This document shows positions 62,100-64,000 of a stretch of DNA of 64,000 nucleotides, one piece after another. The stretch covers positions 1-64,000 of the forward strand of contig NZ_SJZJ01000013.1 of NCBI RefSeq assembly GCF_004337475.1, written 5' to 3'. The notes below the pieces were generated by a model. That model searched no databases and was not told the origin of the DNA. It saw only the letters and a list, made by a program, of their open reading frames with translations. Both the position numbers and the translations under genes were made by a program. Every line of letters starts with the position of its first letter. Within the stretch, counting starts at the first letter, position 1. Source of the DNA: Nocardioides jejuensis (lineage in GTDB: Bacteria > Actinomycetota > Actinomycetes > Propionibacteriales > Nocardioidaceae).

Positions 62100-62776
62100 G
62101 CCTGCTGGCCGTCGCCCAACGCGACCACGGTGAACGGCAGGAAGAACTGCACGAGCGGGCCGATGCTCACCGCGTAGATCAGCGTGCCGAGGCCGACCTG
62201 GCCGCCGAGCAGGAAGCCGGTGGCGAGCACGGTCACCTCCAGAGAGGTGCGGACCAGCCGGATCGACAGTCCGGTACGCCGGGCCAGGCCGGTCATCAGT
62301 CCGTCGCGGGGACCGGGGCCGAGCTGGGCGCCGATGTAGAGCGCGCCGGCGAGGCCGTTGACCACGATGCCGCCGAGCATGAAGGCGCCGCGGGCGACCA
62401 GGCCGTCGGGCGTGCCGAGTAGCGCGAGCGTCGCGTCGGTGGCCACGCCGATCAGGATGACGTTGGCGACCGTGCCGAGACCGGGCACCTGGCGCAGCGG
62501 GATCCACAGCAGCAGGACGAGCACGCCGACGAGGATCACGACCGTGCCGAAGCTGAGGCCCACGTGGGTCATCACGCCGGCGTGGAAGACGTCCCACGGG
62601 TCGAGGCCGAGCGATCCGCGGATCACCATCGCCATGGACGCGCCGTAGAGCCAGAGGCCGACGAGCAGCTGGACGAGACGGCGCGGCATCCGGCCGGCGC
62701 GCAGCTGCTCGAGCGGGGTGAGGTTCGCCAGCACCGGGGTTGCCGGGCGAGCGGGGGAAACGAGGGGATCGGCCAT
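62057..62776 (-). CDS. yczE: YczE/YyaS/YitT family membrane protein
   Basis: 239 residues with about five to six helices: LVQLLVGLWLYGASMAMVI, VVILVGVLVLLLWIPL, VANVILIGVATDATLAL and LGGIVVNGLAGALYIGAQLG are clear. It also has LGLDPWDVFHAGVMTHVGLS and the basic loop GPRDGLMTGLARRTG typical of YczE. Function unknown; a transporter is often assumed. Start 62776 is set by the divergent yczR promoter; the open frame upstream is spurious. Divergent pairing with a MocR-type regulator is the known yczE-yczR arrangement. Confidence 0.85.
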   Translation of the reverse strand: MADPLVSPARPATPVLANLTPLEQLRAGRMPRRLVQLLVGLWLYGASMAMVIRGSLGLDPWDVFHAGVMTHVGLSFGTVVILVGVLVLLLWIPLRQVPGLGTVANVILIGVATDATLALLGTPDGLVARGAFMLGGIVVNGLAGALYIGAQLGPGPRDGLMTGLARRTGLSIRLVRTSLEVTVLATGFLLGGQVGLGTLIYAVSIGPLVQFFLPFTVVALGDGQQAQSSRRSEAQRVSS

Positions 62777-62790
62777 GACTCCACTGTGTG

Positions 62791-62823
62791 CCGGATCGGC
62801 CTTGTAGAAAATGGCCAATCCGG
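62791..62823. promoter_or_regulatory. Inverted repeat in the yczE/yczR intergenic region
   Basis: CCGGATCGGCC (62791-62801) and GGCCAATCCGG (62813-62823) pair with one mismatch. TGGCC recurs at 62812 and 62830. GATAGT (62825-62830) is a possible -10 seven bases before yczR. Probably the regulator's binding site. Confidence 0.55.
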
Positions 62824-62837
62824 TGATAGTGGCCTGT

Positions 62838-64000
62838 ATGAGCGCCGTCATGACCGCCCCGCGGGTAGCCACGCTGCTCGGTGACTTCGACCGGAGCCCC
62901 GCGTACGCCGGAGTGTCCGACGGCCTCCGGCTGCTCATCGGCGAGGGCCGGATCCCGCTCGGAGCCCGCCTGCCCAGCGAGCGCGACCTCACCGAGGCCC
63001 TCGGCGTCAGCCGCACGACGGTCACCCGCGCGTACGCCGACCTCCGCGACCGCGGTTTCGCCGAGGCCCGCACCGGCGCCGGCACGTTCACCCGGCTCCC
63101 CGGAGGCAGGCGGGCCACGCTCGACCGCGCGTTGGCGCCGCTGCCCGGCACGCCGGACCTGATCGATCTCAACTGCGCTGCCGGCAGCTCGCCGACGGGA
63201 CTCGCAGCCATCTACGAGGACGCGGTGGGTGAGCTGCCGGCGTACCTGTCGGGGCATGGGTACTTCCCGGCCGGGCTCCCCGCGCTGCAGGAGCAGATCG
63301 CCGCGACCTACGAGGCGCGAGGCCTCCCGACCGATCCCGACCAGGTGCTGGTCACCCCGGGCGCGCTCTCGGCCACGGCGATCGTCGCCCAGGCGCTGAC
63401 CTCGCCGGGGGACCGGCTCCTGGTCGACAGCCCCGTCTACCCGAACGCCGCCAACGCCCTGTCGAGCCGCGGCGCCCGACTGGTGACGTCGCCGGTCGAC
63501 GCGTCGGGGTTCGACATCGCCGGCATGGTCGCGACGGTGCGGCAGGCGGCCCCGCGGGCGGCGTACGTGCTGGCGGACTTCCAGAACCCCACGGGCCACG
63601 TGATGACCGCCGCCGAGCGCGAGACGTACGCCGCGGCCCTGCGCCGCAACCGGGTGGTCCCGATTGTCGACGAGGCGCACCAGGGGATCGTGCTGGACGA
63701 CGTGGAGATGCCGCCGCCGTTCGCGTCGTTCCTCCCGGATGCGATCACGGTCGGGTCTGCCAGCAAGCAGATCTGGGGTGGGCTCCGCCTCGGCTGGATC
63801 CGGGTGCCGCGCGAGCGGATCGACCAGGTGACGACGGCGCGCCTCGGCGTCGACCTCGGCGCGCCGCTCCTCGAGCAGCTGGTCCTCGCGCGGGTGCTCG
63901 CCGAACCGGCCCCGATCGTGGAGCCGCACCTCGCACGCCTGCGCGAGCAGCGCGACGTCCTGGTCGCTGCCCTGCGCGAGCGGCTCCCGGACTGGCGCTT
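62838..64000 (+). CDS. yczR: MocR-like regulator YczR (GntR HTH plus aminotransferase), partial
   Basis: First 387 residues of a PLP-dependent GntR/MocR regulator that runs off the window. The N-terminal winged HTH has LPSERDLTEALGVSRTTVTR (about 46-65). The aminotransferase fold I domain has VTPGALSATAIVAQAL, ADFQNPTGHVM, IVDEAHQGI and the PLP lysine Lys310 in VGSASKQIWGGLRLGW. Divergent from yczE, which it most likely controls. ATG 62850 is an alternative start. Confidence 0.92.
   Translation, partial: MSAVMTAPRVATLLGDFDRSPAYAGVSDGLRLLIGEGRIPLGARLPSERDLTEALGVSRTTVTRAYADLRDRGFAEARTGAGTFTRLPGGRRATLDRALAPLPGTPDLIDLNCAAGSSPTGLAAIYEDAVGELPAYLSGHGYFPAGLPALQEQIAATYEARGLPTDPDQVLVTPGALSATAIVAQALTSPGDRLLVDSPVYPNAANALSSRGARLVTSPVDASGFDIAGMVATVRQAAPRAAYVLADFQNPTGHVMTAAERETYAAALRRNRVVPIVDEAHQGIVLDDVEMPPPFASFLPDAITVGSASKQIWGGLRLGWIRVPRERIDQVTTARLGVDLGAPLLEQLVLARVLAEPAPIVEPHLARLREQRDVLVAALRERLPDWR

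Overview
High-GC actinobacterial chromosome, most likely Nocardioidaceae (Nocardioides-like). The grounds are about 70% G+C, frequent GTG starts, short ATGA/GTGA gene overlaps and many -10 boxes sitting 6-8 bases before a start codon (leaderless genes). Gene order follows the conserved actinobacterial block proC / small HTH gene / bS22 / NAD-epimerase / acyltransferase / HAD phosphatase / glutaredoxin / hemA-hemC-hemD-hemB / hemL / cytochrome c biogenesis / menaquinone genes, as I remember it from Mycobacterium tuberculosis Rv0500-Rv0555. The added bldN-rsbN and rex genes are as in Streptomyces. I see no prophage, transposase, tRNA, rRNA or CRISPR. No stretch over 300 bases lacks a gene or a described element.

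Layout. 1-13.8 kb: ugd, a family-2 glycosyltransferase, radA-disA (DNA-damage-type promoter, c-di-AMP synthesis), a ferredoxin reductase, a methyltransferase/VOC pair, a Cys-rich protein head-to-head with ppx, a sugar isomerase-like gene, an ABC exporter, proline dehydrogenase and proC. 14-17.9 kb: HTH gene, a 33-residue ribosomal protein gene, epimerase, acyltransferase, then a nuclease-like gene bracketed by inverted copies of a 72-bp repeat. 18-27 kb: DUF5667 anti-sigma and BldN-type pro-sigma, HAD phosphatase, glutaredoxin, and the rex-hemA-hemC-hemD-hemB operon behind a Rex-operator-like promoter. 27-34.4 kb: a lytic transglycosylase, then hemL with a histidine phosphatase, TlpA, CcdA, ResB and CcsB (haem and system II cytochrome c maturation). 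34.5-41.9 kb: an amino-acid dehydrogenase, an Lrp regulator and a Phe/Tyr degradation operon (hppD, hmgA, unknown gene, fahA, phhA), placed between the ccs and men blocks.

42-48.9 kb: small membrane proteins, a cysteine-synthase-fold enzyme, menA, an ElaA-type acetyltransferase and menE-menC-menD. 48.9-53.2 kb: a Na+/H+ antiporter and a convergent FAD-oxidoreductase/TTC38-like fusion gene; both appear truncated at a shared junction. 53.2-64 kb: TerC behind a yybP-ykoY (Mn2+) riboswitch, a P450, a glycerophosphodiesterase, an ECF sigma/putative anti-sigma pair, a PspC protein divergent from a PspC-histidine kinase/LuxR response regulator pair, and the divergent yczE/yczR pair (yczR runs off the window).

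The most novel signals are two unrelated dispersed repeat families (72 bp, three copies; 66 bp, two copies) that abut stop codons, the repeat-bracketed nuclease-like gene, the uncharacterised protein in the tyrosine operon where an isomerase step is missing, and the fusion gene with its truncated antiporter neighbour.
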